From: Streptomyces afghaniensis 772 | GTDB taxonomy: Bacteria > Actinomycetota > Actinomycetes > Streptomycetales > Streptomycetaceae | Reading direction: 5' to 3' | Assembly: GCA_000415505.1 (NCBI GenBank) | Contig: KE354187.1 | Location: 1-52,793, forward strand | Length of the DNA stretch: 52,793 nucleotides | Shown here: piece by piece, positions 17,366 through 24,796 of the stretch | How positions within the stretch are numbered: position 1 is the stretch's first letter | Layout of the letters: each line of letters begins with the position of its first letter | Notes under the pieces: generated by a model | The model's database searches: none | What the model was told of the DNA's origin: nothing | Seen by the model: only the letters and a program-made list of their open reading frames with translations | Position numbers and translations under genes: made by a program

Positions 17366-18532
17366 TCAGAAGGCCGGTGCTGCCTGCTCGGCGGCCTGAC
17401 TCTGGCGCCGCGCACCGAGCACGGCTTCCCTCAACCGTTCCTGAGCCATCGTCAGGCACGCGTAGACCGCTCCTTGTGCCGTCGACAGGCCGATCCGATG
17501 CGGACCCGTCCTGATCTCCGGCACCGCCGGAAGGCTCTGGCCGAGCCGCTCACGCACCTGAGGAAGGACGACGTCGACGAGCGGGCGCAGCCGGCCCACG
17601 AAGTAGACCGACTCCGGGTCGAGCGTCACCGCGACGACACTGACAGCGGTCACGATCGCCGTGGTGAACGCCTGCAGCACCTCGGCGTGCGGCGCTTCGG
17701 TGTGCGGTTGCAGCCAGAGATCCTCGACGCGCTCCAGGTCGAGCCCCCGCTTGCGAGCGAACCGGAGCAGACCCCTGGTGCTCAGCAGCTCGTCGAGGTT
17801 CTCGTCGCCGACTCCGGAGGAGAGCACACCGATGTCGCCGAACGCGGGTGTACTTCCCCGGGCGAGCTCGTGATCCGTGCAGCTGGCGAAGTTCAGTATG
17901 GTGCTGACGCTGAAGAGCGCGGCGTTCCTGATGGTCGCGTCGTCGGTGAGGATTCCGAGCAGGGACGCGTTGGCATCGCTGTCGAGGAGCACGGGGGCCT
18001 CGACAAGGTTCTCGACGGCCTGATGGAGGCCTGATCCCGCGAAGATTTTCATCGACTCCGCGGGGCCGAAGATCTCCGTGCCACCCCGGACCCGGCCGGG
18101 CACCGCGGCGACGATCTGACGCAGAGGACCCTGCGCAGACCGGGCGGCCTGCGCGATCAGGTCGACCAGCCATCGCGCGGCCTCCTCGACCTCCTGGTGA
18201 TCGGCGGTGGGCACCGTCACGTGCTGGATCTCACGCCCCCTCAGGTCGGTCACCAGCACACCGGTGGTCTGGGCGCCGAAGCTGACACCGGCGACGTGAC
18301 CGGTCGTGCGGGGCAGGTCCAGATAGGTGGAACGGCGGCCGCGGCCGGTGATCTCGTCGACCCCGCCGTCGACGACGAAGCCGTCGGCACGGAGCTCCTC
18401 CACAGCTCTGGACACGGTGGCCTTGCTCAGGCCCGTCAGCTCGATGAGCTTGTTCCGCGTCAAGGGCGCGTGGGAGAGGAGCACGTCGAGGACTGATGCC
18501 TTGTTGTAGTCGCGTGAGGTCGGGTTGGTCAC
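17366..18532 (-). CDS. ROK-family transcriptional regulator
   Basis: A DNA-binding regulator with a sugar-kinase-like C-terminal domain. From GTG 18532 the 388-residue chain starts VTNPTSRDYNKASVLDVLLSHAPLTRNKLIELTGLSKATVSRAVEELRADGFVV, a winged HTH at about 5-65. The ROK domain follows, with GVSFGAQTTGVLVTDL and an effector region. The longest frame continues 59 residues upstream but that part is disordered and GC-biased, so GTG 18532 is preferred; no ribosome-binding site is visible there. The catalytic DxGxT of true ROK kinases is not apparent and the zinc CGxxGC motif is missing, consistent with a regulator. It is divergent from the FAD oxidoreductase and is the leading candidate to bind the dyads at 18884 and 21005. 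Confidence 0.88.
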   Translation of the reverse strand: MTNPTSRDYNKASVLDVLLSHAPLTRNKLIELTGLSKATVSRAVEELRADGFVVDGGVDEITGRGRRSTYLDLPRTTGHVAGVSFGAQTTGVLVTDLRGREIQHVTVPTADHQEVEEAARWLVDLIAQAARSAQGPLRQIVAAVPGRVRGGTEIFGPAESMKIFAGSGLHQAVENLVEAPVLLDSDANASLLGILTDDATIRNAALFSVSTILNFASCTDHELARGSTPAFGDIGVLSSGVGDENLDELLSTRGLLRFARKRGLDLERVEDLWLQPHTEAPHAEVLQAFTTAIVTAVSVVAVTLDPESVYFVGRLRPLVDVVLPQVRERLGQSLPAVPEIRTGPHRIGLSTAQGAVYACLTMAQERLREAVLGARRQSQAAEQAAPAF

Positions 18533-18883
18533 GTGATGACCATAGCGAGCCCGGTGCGCCGATCGGGCAGGGACCGCTTTGGGCGGTACGCCCAAGGGTT
18601 TCGGCGCGGTGAGAGGTGGCCGTTTCGACGGATCTGTCGTTCCCGCCTGGGCGCGCTCGAAGGGGTCCGTGTCGGCGTCTTCCGCCTCGCCGGACGGTTC
18701 TCGACTCATCTGTCATGCACTCCGCAGGGTTTCCGAAGCACTCCAGGAGCGCAGCACCACGTCGCGGCGAAGCCTGGAAGCCGGGGCCGACGACCAACTG
18801 ACTGCCGGAACGACCTCGACGTCGCCGGGCCGCTGCCCCTCCTTCGGGACGGCTTGACCGCATACCGCGAGCATACCAGTATT

Positions 18884-18920
18884 AGTTTCAGGCTGGAACT
18901 GCAACAAATACTGTTAAGGT
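18884..18920 (+). promoter_or_regulatory. Promoter and dyad operator for the FAD oxidoreductase
   Basis: The dyad AGTTTCAGGCTGGAACT (18884-18900; 14 of 17 bases symmetric) overlaps a -35-like CTGGAA (18893-18898). A 16-bp spacer leads to an extended -10, TG-T-TAAGGT (18912-18920). The same arrangement recurs at 21005-21041. An A/T-rich AACAAATA lies between the boxes. It is about 87 bp upstream of the gene start. Confidence 0.7.
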
Positions 18921-19006
18921 CCCAGCCCAGCAGCGAGCACCTTCCGACGTGCCTGACTCACGTACACCCAGAGCGGCTGACAGCAATGGCAGGAGAGAGC
19001 AGCGAC

Positions 19007-20284
19007 ATGAAGTTCACCCCCTACTGGCTCGACACCGCTCCCCAGGGTCCGGACCGATCCCGGACCGACATCGGTGGACACGTCGACGTGGCGGTCATCG
19101 GGGCCGGCCTGACCGGCCTTTCGGCGGCACTGCACCTGGCGCGGAAGGGCGCGAACGTGCACGTCTTCGAGAAGGACACGGTCGGATTCGGCGCGTCGGG
19201 CCGCAACGGCGGCATGGCCACCACGGGCATGTCGATCGGCTTCCGCTCCGCGGTCTCCCGTTACGGCTTCGATACCGCGAAGGCGTACCTGCTGGCCTAT
19301 CACGACGCGGTCGACACCATCGAAACCCTCGTCAAGGAAGAGAACATCGACTGCGACTTCGCCCGCACGGGCAAGCTGAACCTGGCGTCCAAGCCGGCTC
19401 ACTTCGAGGGTCTGCGCAAGACCCACGAGATCATGTCCGGCCGGCTAGGGCTCGAGACCCACCTGGTACCCAGGAGCGAGCTCCACTCGGAGATCGGTTC
19501 CGACTGCTACCACGGTGCGCTGGTCGAGGCCAGGAGCGCGGGGCTGCACGTCGGTAAGTTCACCAAGGGGCTCGCAGAGGCGGCCGCGCGGATCGGCGTG
19601 ACGATTCACGAGAAGGCTCCGGTCGAGCAGGTCCGGCGGCTGGGCGGCACCAAGCACGAGGTGGTCACGGCGCGCGGTACCGTCCGGGCCGATCAGGCGC
19701 TCGTCGCGACCAGCGGCTACACCGGCCGGCCGTTCCGCTGGCTCCAGGTCAGGATCGCGCCCGTCGGCAGCTTCATCATCGTGACCGAACCGCTGGGCAA
19801 GGACGTCTGCGACCAGATCATGCCGACCCGGCGGATGGCGTCGACGTCCATGAACCTGCTGAACTACTTCCGGATCACCCCGGATCACCGGTTGCTGTTC
19901 GGTGGCCGCGCCCGGTTCGCGATGTCCGGCCCGCAGTCGGACGCGAAGAGCGGCCGCATCCTGCACAAGGCGATGACCGAGGTCTTCCCGCAGCTCACGA
20001 ACGCGCGCGTCGACCACTGCTGGGGCGGCCTGGTCGACATGAGCATGGACCGGATGGTGCACGCCGGCGAGCACGACGGGCTGTTCTACTCGCTCGGCTA
20101 CTCCGGCCACGGCGTCCAGATGGCGACGCACATGGGCAAGCAGATGGCCTCGTACATGAACGGGACTCCGGCTGCCAATCCCTGGAGCGACCTGCCCTTG
20201 AAGCGGATTCCGGGCCACTTCGGCCCGCCGTGGTTCCTGCCCTTCGCAGGCGCCTTCTACAAGTTCCTGGACATCATCAAGTAG
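19007..20284 (+). CDS. FAD-dependent oxidoreductase (DadA/PuuB-type amine oxidase)
   Basis: Oxidises a C-N bond of an amine or amino acid with FAD. The Rossmann motif is at about residues 24-55 (VDVAVIGAGLTGLSAALHLARKGANVHVFEK), then GFGASGRNGGM, the typical DAO-family FAD contact. The C-terminal FAD motif is GLFYSLGYSGHGVQMATHMGKQMA. The chain is 425 residues. The closest recognisable type is gamma-glutamylputrescine oxidase. ATG 19007 (start MKFTPYWLDTAPQ) has AGGAG at 18991-18995; ATG 18986 is an alternative adding 7 residues. It shares its promoter/operator sequence with the aminotransferase-like operon 2 kb downstream, so the two are probably one regulon. Expected products would be an aldehyde and ammonia or a smaller amine. 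Confidence 0.9.
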   Translation: MKFTPYWLDTAPQGPDRSRTDIGGHVDVAVIGAGLTGLSAALHLARKGANVHVFEKDTVGFGASGRNGGMATTGMSIGFRSAVSRYGFDTAKAYLLAYHDAVDTIETLVKEENIDCDFARTGKLNLASKPAHFEGLRKTHEIMSGRLGLETHLVPRSELHSEIGSDCYHGALVEARSAGLHVGKFTKGLAEAAARIGVTIHEKAPVEQVRRLGGTKHEVVTARGTVRADQALVATSGYTGRPFRWLQVRIAPVGSFIIVTEPLGKDVCDQIMPTRRMASTSMNLLNYFRITPDHRLLFGGRARFAMSGPQSDAKSGRILHKAMTEVFPQLTNARVDHCWGGLVDMSMDRMVHAGEHDGLFYSLGYSGHGVQMATHMGKQMASYMNGTPAANPWSDLPLKRIPGHFGPPWFLPFAGAFYKFLDIIK

Positions 20285-20673
20285 GCATGGGGTGGAGACG
20301 CTGAGCACCCGCGGGGACCACTGTGGAGCTCCCCCGTGCTGGTCTCATCGGGGGCCCGGTCGGCAACCGCCTCCGGGCCCTGGCGCAGCCGCACGCCTCC
20401 TGCTTCGATGCTTTCCGCCGGCTTCCTGGTGCGGACGCCAGTGATGCCCTCGCGTTCCTTGGACGCATCACATGATGCGGGCGGTGGGCGAAGCCGCCCG
20501 GATCGACCACCTCCCCCGTGACCGAAGCATCCGCGCCCGCCCAGCACCTCACGGAACCCCTCGCCCCGCCGCCGATCAACCAGGACACACCCGGGCCAGC
20601 CGGTCGGGGTGAAGGCTGGCGCGTCCTGGAGGCCGTGGCCGAGTACCAGCTGGTCACCGTCCTGGAGACGCCA

Positions 20674-20840
20674 ACGATCTTCGGTACCTTCAACGACGAG
20701 GACAAGGTCCTGCGCCACGCCAGCGACACGCCCTTGGGTCTCATCAGTTACGTGCGTCTTCGCCCTGGGGCTGGACTGCGGCCTGCGCGTCAGCGAGCAT
20801 CTGCAGACAGCCTGAACACCGGCCTCGCTCCAGCCCCTCA
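20674..20840 (+). pseudogene. Aldehyde dehydrogenase remnant 1 (internal C-terminal segment)
   Basis: Short pieces of an aldehyde dehydrogenase: TIFGTFNDEDKVLRHASDTPLGLISYV at about 20674-20754, then in another frame FALGLDCGLRVSEHLQTA to 20812, then LNTGLA in a third. These match the family stretch around the EIFGP motif through ASDTPYGL to GLNTG. At least two frameshifts; both ends missing. The rest of 20285-21004 shows no gene. Confidence 0.65.
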
Positions 20841-21004
20841 GCCCCGCTCGGCGGGTCAAGCAGTTCGGGCCGGCCCCACTCCCCTCCCCCTCGCGTCCCC
20901 TCTCGCGCATGGATGGACCCGCCCCAGACACCCAGGCACCCGTGCCCTCCCGCGCACGCGGAGCGGCCCGCAGGTGCCCCCGCAAGCCCCTCAGAAAAGT
21001 TTCT

Positions 21005-21041
21005 AGTTTCAGGTTGGAACTGGAATAAATGATGGTATGGT
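21005..21041 (+). promoter_or_regulatory. Promoter and dyad operator for the phospho-lyase/kinase/HAD operon
   Basis: AGTTTCAGGTTGGAACT (21005-21021) differs from the dyad at 18884 by one base. It overlaps a -35-like TTGGAA (21014-21019); after a 16-bp spacer an extended -10, TG-G-TATGGT, lies at 21033-21041. Spacing and order are identical to the first copy, which argues for one shared regulator. Confidence 0.72.
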
Positions 21042-21091
21042 TTCGGCCAACACAGCGAGCAACCCGGAACAGACTGAAGGTGTGCCTGCCG

Positions 21092-22441
21092 ATGACTTCG
21101 ACGCTGAGTCGGGCAATCGCCCACTACCCCAACCGGTTCGACCCCGGGGTACTGAGCGAGCTCCCCGAACACCTCCGAGAGACCATCCAGCGCCGGAACG
21201 AGGTGCTGGGCCCTGGCTACACACTGATCTACAGGGAGCCGGTCGAGTTCGTCTCCGGTCACGGCGCCCACCTGATCGACCGTGACGGCAACGACTACCT
21301 CGACGCCTACAACAACGTCCCCTGCGTCGGTCACGCCCACCCCCACGTGGCCGAGGCCGTCGCCCGCCAGATGGCGGCGGTCAACACCAACACGCGCTAC
21401 GTCCAGGAAGCACTCGTCGACTACGCGGAGCGGCTTCTCTCGACGTTCCCCGAGGAGCTGTCCAGGCTGAGCATCGCGTGCAGTGGCTCCGAGGCGAACG
21501 ACCTGGCCGTGCGGGTGGCGCGGTTCCACACCGGCGGCGAGGGCATCATCGTCACCCGCTGGGCCTACCACGGCGTCACCCGGGAGGTGGCGAGCTTCTC
21601 ACCGACCCTCGGCGCGGGATCACCACTGGGCCCGAATGTCCGGCTCATCGATCCGCCGGACCCGCGCCTTGCCGCGCCCGGTTCCACGCTCGACGAGCAC
21701 ATGCGGCAGCAGGTGCGCGGCGCGATCGACGACCTCGAGCGCCACGGCTACCGCCTGGCGGCGCTGATCACCGACTGCGCCTACAGCAGCGACGGCATCT
21801 TCACCGACCCGCCCGGCTACATGCAGGCCGTGGTGGAGGAGGTGCACGCGGCCGGCGGTGTCTACATCGCGGACGAGGTCCAGTCCGGATTCGCCCGGCT
21901 CGGGGACTCGATGTGGGGCTTCAGCCGCCACGGCGTGCTGCCGGACATCGTCACCATGGGCAAGCCGATGGGCAACGGCCTGCCGATCTCGGGTGTGGTC
22001 TTCCGCCCCGAGGTCTGCGAGGAGTTCGGACGCAACGTCCGCTACTTCAACACCTTCGGCGGCAGCTCCATCCCCGTGGCCGCCGGCGCCGCGGTGCTGG
22101 ACGTCTTCGAGAAGGAGAACGTGCAGCAACGCGTCCTGGAGAACGGCAACGCTCTGCGCGCGGGACTGCGGGAGATCACCAAGGACTCCCCCTACGTCGC
22201 CGAAGTCCGCGGCGCCGGTCTCTTCGTCGGCGTGGAGATCGTCAAGGACCGGGAGACCCTCGAACCCGACCGCGCACTTGCCGAAGACGTCATCAACGAC
22301 ATGCGCGATCGCCGCATCCTGATCAGCGGCACGGGCACGTCGGCGAACACGCTGAAGATCCGCCCTCCGCTGGCCTTCGACTCCGCCGATGTGACCCGAT
22401 TCCTGGAGACCTTCGCCGAGGTCGCGAAAAACCGTCTGTGA
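21092..22441 (+). CDS. Class III PLP enzyme, AGXT2L/PHYKPL-type phospho-lyase
   Basis: A PLP enzyme of aminotransferase fold type I, 449 residues. K291 in VTMGKPMGNGLPI should bind PLP, with DEVQSGFAR upstream. Several landmarks match the human phosphohydroxylysine and phosphoethanolamine phospho-lyases better than ordinary class III aminotransferases: NVPCVGHAHPHV, NTNTRYVQEALVDYAERL, SGSEANDLAVRVAR, and VRYFNTFGGSSIPVAAGAAVLDVFEKENVQ followed by RGAGLFVGVEIVKD. Such enzymes eliminate phosphate and ammonia from O-phosphorylated amino alcohols to give an aldehyde. The kinase that could make such a substrate is the next gene, which strengthens the assignment. GAAGG lies about 11 bp before ATG 21092. 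An aminotransferase role remains possible. Confidence 0.85.
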   Translation: MTSTLSRAIAHYPNRFDPGVLSELPEHLRETIQRRNEVLGPGYTLIYREPVEFVSGHGAHLIDRDGNDYLDAYNNVPCVGHAHPHVAEAVARQMAAVNTNTRYVQEALVDYAERLLSTFPEELSRLSIACSGSEANDLAVRVARFHTGGEGIIVTRWAYHGVTREVASFSPTLGAGSPLGPNVRLIDPPDPRLAAPGSTLDEHMRQQVRGAIDDLERHGYRLAALITDCAYSSDGIFTDPPGYMQAVVEEVHAAGGVYIADEVQSGFARLGDSMWGFSRHGVLPDIVTMGKPMGNGLPISGVVFRPEVCEEFGRNVRYFNTFGGSSIPVAAGAAVLDVFEKENVQQRVLENGNALRAGLREITKDSPYVAEVRGAGLFVGVEIVKDRETLEPDRALAEDVINDMRDRRILISGTGTSANTLKIRPPLAFDSADVTRFLETFAEVAKNRL

Positions 22442-22464
22442 CAGGCCGGCCGAAGGGACTGACC

Positions 22465-23547
22465 GTGACCACCTCACCAGCTGCGAACCATGCTCAGCGG
22501 CTCCTCGAGGAGAGCGGCCTGACGTCGTCCCACGAGCCCATCGACGTGATGCTGGTGAGCTTCTTCCTTGAGGAGCACTACCGCCTCACCGGGCGCTTGG
22601 GGCGACTGGCGACCGAGAAGGACGACACGTTCCGACTCGGCACCGACTCGAGCACCTACCTCGTGAAGGTCTCACCACCTGACGAGACGGAGGCCGTTGT
22701 CGCCCTCCAGACCGCCGCGATGCGCTACCTCGAAACCACCGCTTCGCACCTGCCCGTCCAGCGGGTGAAGCTGACCGCCGGCGGAGACGACCATGTCACG
22801 ATCAGGCTGAACGACGGCAGGACCCGTGTCCTGCGGGTGTTCGACTTCGTCGAAGGCCAGGTCCTGGCAGATGCGAACCCGGACGCGGAGCGGCTCGCCA
22901 AGGCGGGCGAGATGCTGGGGCTGATCGACGTGGCGCTCAGACCGTTCACGCACCCGGCGGACCGACGAGGTCTGGCATGGGACATCCGGCATTTCCACCA
23001 GATGACCGAACTGGTCGACCACACGCCGAACCCCGAGCACCGCCAGTTGGCCCAGTCGGTCTTCCGGCTCTTCGGCGAAAACATCGTCCCGAGGCTGGGC
23101 GATCTCGAAACGCAAGTGATCCACGGAGACTTCAGCCCCTACAACATCGTGGTGGACCCAGAGAAGAGCGATCACTTCGTCACCGGTGTCATCGACTTCG
23201 GCGACACCGTACGCAGCGCGGTGATCTTCGACCCCGCCGTCCCCATGGCGAACCTGCTCGGCAGGACACCAGATCATCCCTGGCGGGACGCCTGCGCCTT
23301 CGCTGCCGGCTACCAACGAAAGCGGCCGATCCAGGCCTCGGAACTTCCGCTGCTCCCGGTTGCCGCGTTGGCACGGCTCACACTGCGTGCGCTGATCACG
23401 AACTGGCGCGCGGAGCGCGCACCCGAACGGCGCGAGTACCTCCTCGGCCACGCCAAGGACGACTGGATCAATATTGAGCGTTCCTTGACCGTGAGCCTGG
23501 ACGACGTCGTCGCGCACCTCAGGGAAGCCCGTCACGGGCATTCCTGA
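22465..23547 (+). CDS. APH-fold phosphotransferase, hydroxylysine-kinase-like
   Basis: Small-molecule kinase with the aminoglycoside phosphotransferase fold, 360 residues. The catalytic loop is VIHGDFSPYNIVVD with Asp222. The metal-binding motif is GVIDFGDTVRSAVIFDPAV with Asp244; this DFGD and following segment resemble human hydroxylysine kinase (HYKK). GTG 22465 has AAGGGA 6 bp upstream; a GTG at 22438 overlapping the previous stop is an alternative. Together with the preceding phospho-lyase it reproduces the two-step hydroxylysine/ethanolamine route: phosphorylate the hydroxyl, then eliminate phosphate and ammonia. The actual substrate is unknown. A resistance kinase is less likely in this context. 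Confidence 0.83.
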   Translation: MTTSPAANHAQRLLEESGLTSSHEPIDVMLVSFFLEEHYRLTGRLGRLATEKDDTFRLGTDSSTYLVKVSPPDETEAVVALQTAAMRYLETTASHLPVQRVKLTAGGDDHVTIRLNDGRTRVLRVFDFVEGQVLADANPDAERLAKAGEMLGLIDVALRPFTHPADRRGLAWDIRHFHQMTELVDHTPNPEHRQLAQSVFRLFGENIVPRLGDLETQVIHGDFSPYNIVVDPEKSDHFVTGVIDFGDTVRSAVIFDPAVPMANLLGRTPDHPWRDACAFAAGYQRKRPIQASELPLLPVAALARLTLRALITNWRAERAPERREYLLGHAKDDWINIERSLTVSLDDVVAHLREARHGHS

Positions 23548-23598
23548 AAGCCAGTCCCGAACATGTGCAGTTTCCCATGACATGACAGGAACATCCTC

Positions 23599-24279
23599 AT
23601 GCCCATTCCCTCGCTCCAGTTCCGCCCGAAGTACGTCTCGTTCGACTGCTACGGCACGTTGATCGAGTACCCGATCACGCCCATCACGCATGAACTCGTC
23701 GGCGACCAGATCCCCGCCGAGCACTGGGACCAGTTCGTCCGGGAGTTCCGCGGCTACCGCTACGACCAGGTCCGCGGCAAGTACTACCCCTACGAGCAGG
23801 TGCTGCAGGACTCCTTCGAGCGGGTCTGCCGCAAGTGGGGTGTGAAGGCGGCACCGGACGCGGGCAAGCGGTTCGCCGACGGCGTCCGCAGCTGGGGCCC
23901 CCACCCGGACGTCGTGGAGCCGCTGAAGAAGATGGGCGAGCACTACAAGCTGGTGATCCTGTCCAACGCCGACGACTCCTTCCTCGCGGAGAGCGTGCCC
24001 CGCCTGGGGGCGGACTTCCACGCGGTCTTCACCGCGGAGCAGGCCGGCTACTACAAGCCCCGCTACGCCGCGTTCGAGTACATGCTCGACCAGCTCGACG
24101 CCTCCCCCGAGGACTTCGTGCACGTCGCCTCGCACACCCGCTACGACCACATGTCGATGCACGACATGGGCTTCCGCAACCTCATCCTGCTGGACCGCGG
24201 CTACGACCCCGTGACCCACGGCTACGACTACGTGACGGTGAAGTCCCTGGACGAGCTCAACACCATGCTCGGCATCTGA
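23599..24279 (+). CDS. HAD-superfamily hydrolase (haloacid dehalogenase type II-like)
   Basis: A 226-residue HAD enzyme. Nucleophile Asp16 sits in VSFDCYGTLIEY. Motif II is VILSNADDSF, motif III Lys is in AGYYKPRYAAFEYML, and motif IV acidic residues lie in FVHVASHTRYDHMSMHDMG. The sequence type (SFDCYGTLI, YKPRYAAFE) is that of L-2-haloacid dehalogenase relatives, many of which are actually phosphatases. It follows the kinase by 51 bp in the same direction and is probably the last gene of the operon, being followed by a strong hairpin. A housekeeping phosphatase role on a phosphorylated intermediate is plausible; dehalogenation is not supported by anything else here. Confidence 0.88.
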   Translation: MPIPSLQFRPKYVSFDCYGTLIEYPITPITHELVGDQIPAEHWDQFVREFRGYRYDQVRGKYYPYEQVLQDSFERVCRKWGVKAAPDAGKRFADGVRSWGPHPDVVEPLKKMGEHYKLVILSNADDSFLAESVPRLGADFHAVFTAEQAGYYKPRYAAFEYMLDQLDASPEDFVHVASHTRYDHMSMHDMGFRNLILLDRGYDPVTHGYDYVTVKSLDELNTMLGI

Positions 24280-24294
24280 CCCGAGGCAACACCC

Positions 24295-24350
24295 GTCCCG
24301 CACGGCACACACCCCGGTTTCTCCCGCGGTTTGTGTTTGCCGTGCGGGAC
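24295..24350 (+). terminator. Stem-loop terminator after the HAD gene
   Basis: A perfect 13-bp stem (GTCCCGCACGGCA at 24295-24307 and its complement at 24338-24350), partly extended inward by CACACC/GGTTTGTG. It lies 16 bp after the HAD stop. No T-run follows, as is usual for Streptomyces intrinsic-type terminators. Confidence 0.7.
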
Positions 24351-24588
24351 AAGAATCCGGTGCCTTCCGCACCTGTGTGACAGAGTCACCGCGGGCTCCG
24401 GCGGCAAGCAAAGCGACAGGAAATACGCTGTCGCGTCATAGCCGCTGTTTGATAGCGCGCGAACACCGCTGCACATGGCAGCGTTCTCTCCTCTCTCCCC
24501 GGTCTCGCGCGGCACCTCATCAGCCCCGAGCTGTCCTGGCCACGCTGCCGACCTCGCCCCAGAACCTCAAGAACTGCCCGAAGGCCCC

Positions 24589-24765
24589 GGCTGCTTCTAC
24601 CCGCCCACCGTCCTCACCGGCATCACCCCCGACGCCGCCATCAACGACACCGAGGTCTTCGGCCCCGTCGCCCCCTTCGGCGGCGTCAAGCAGTCCGGCC
24701 TCGGCCGCGAAGGCGGACGCGTCGGCATCAACGAGTTCCTCGAGTACAAGTACATAGCCGTCCCC
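24589..24765 (+). pseudogene. Aldehyde dehydrogenase remnant 2 (C-terminal, internally deleted)
   Basis: Encodes [43 protein letters not shown], then [13 protein letters not shown]. This is the C-terminus of a succinate-semialdehyde-type aldehyde dehydrogenase, but the roughly 55 residues that normally separate EVFGPVAP from PFGGVKQSG are cleanly missing. The N-terminal half with the catalytic Cys is absent. The missing stretch is the part preserved in remnant 1 at 20674-20840. Its normal job would be to oxidise the aldehyde made by this cluster. Confidence 0.75.
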
Positions 24766-24796
24766 GTGGCAGACGGCAATCGGCCGGTGGGGGACG

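Noticed and set aside
22465-23547. Aminoglycoside resistance kinase
   Set aside because: The APH fold is present, but the HYKK-like DFGD segment and coupling to a phospho-lyase point to catabolism.
23599-24279. True haloacid dehalogenase for halogenated substrates
   Set aside because: Sequence type alone does not show dehalogenase specificity, and no other halo-compound genes are nearby.
22672-24411. 579-codon minus-strand open frame
   Set aside because: Spans antisense to the kinase and HAD genes and crosses their boundary; the real genes carry complete motifs.
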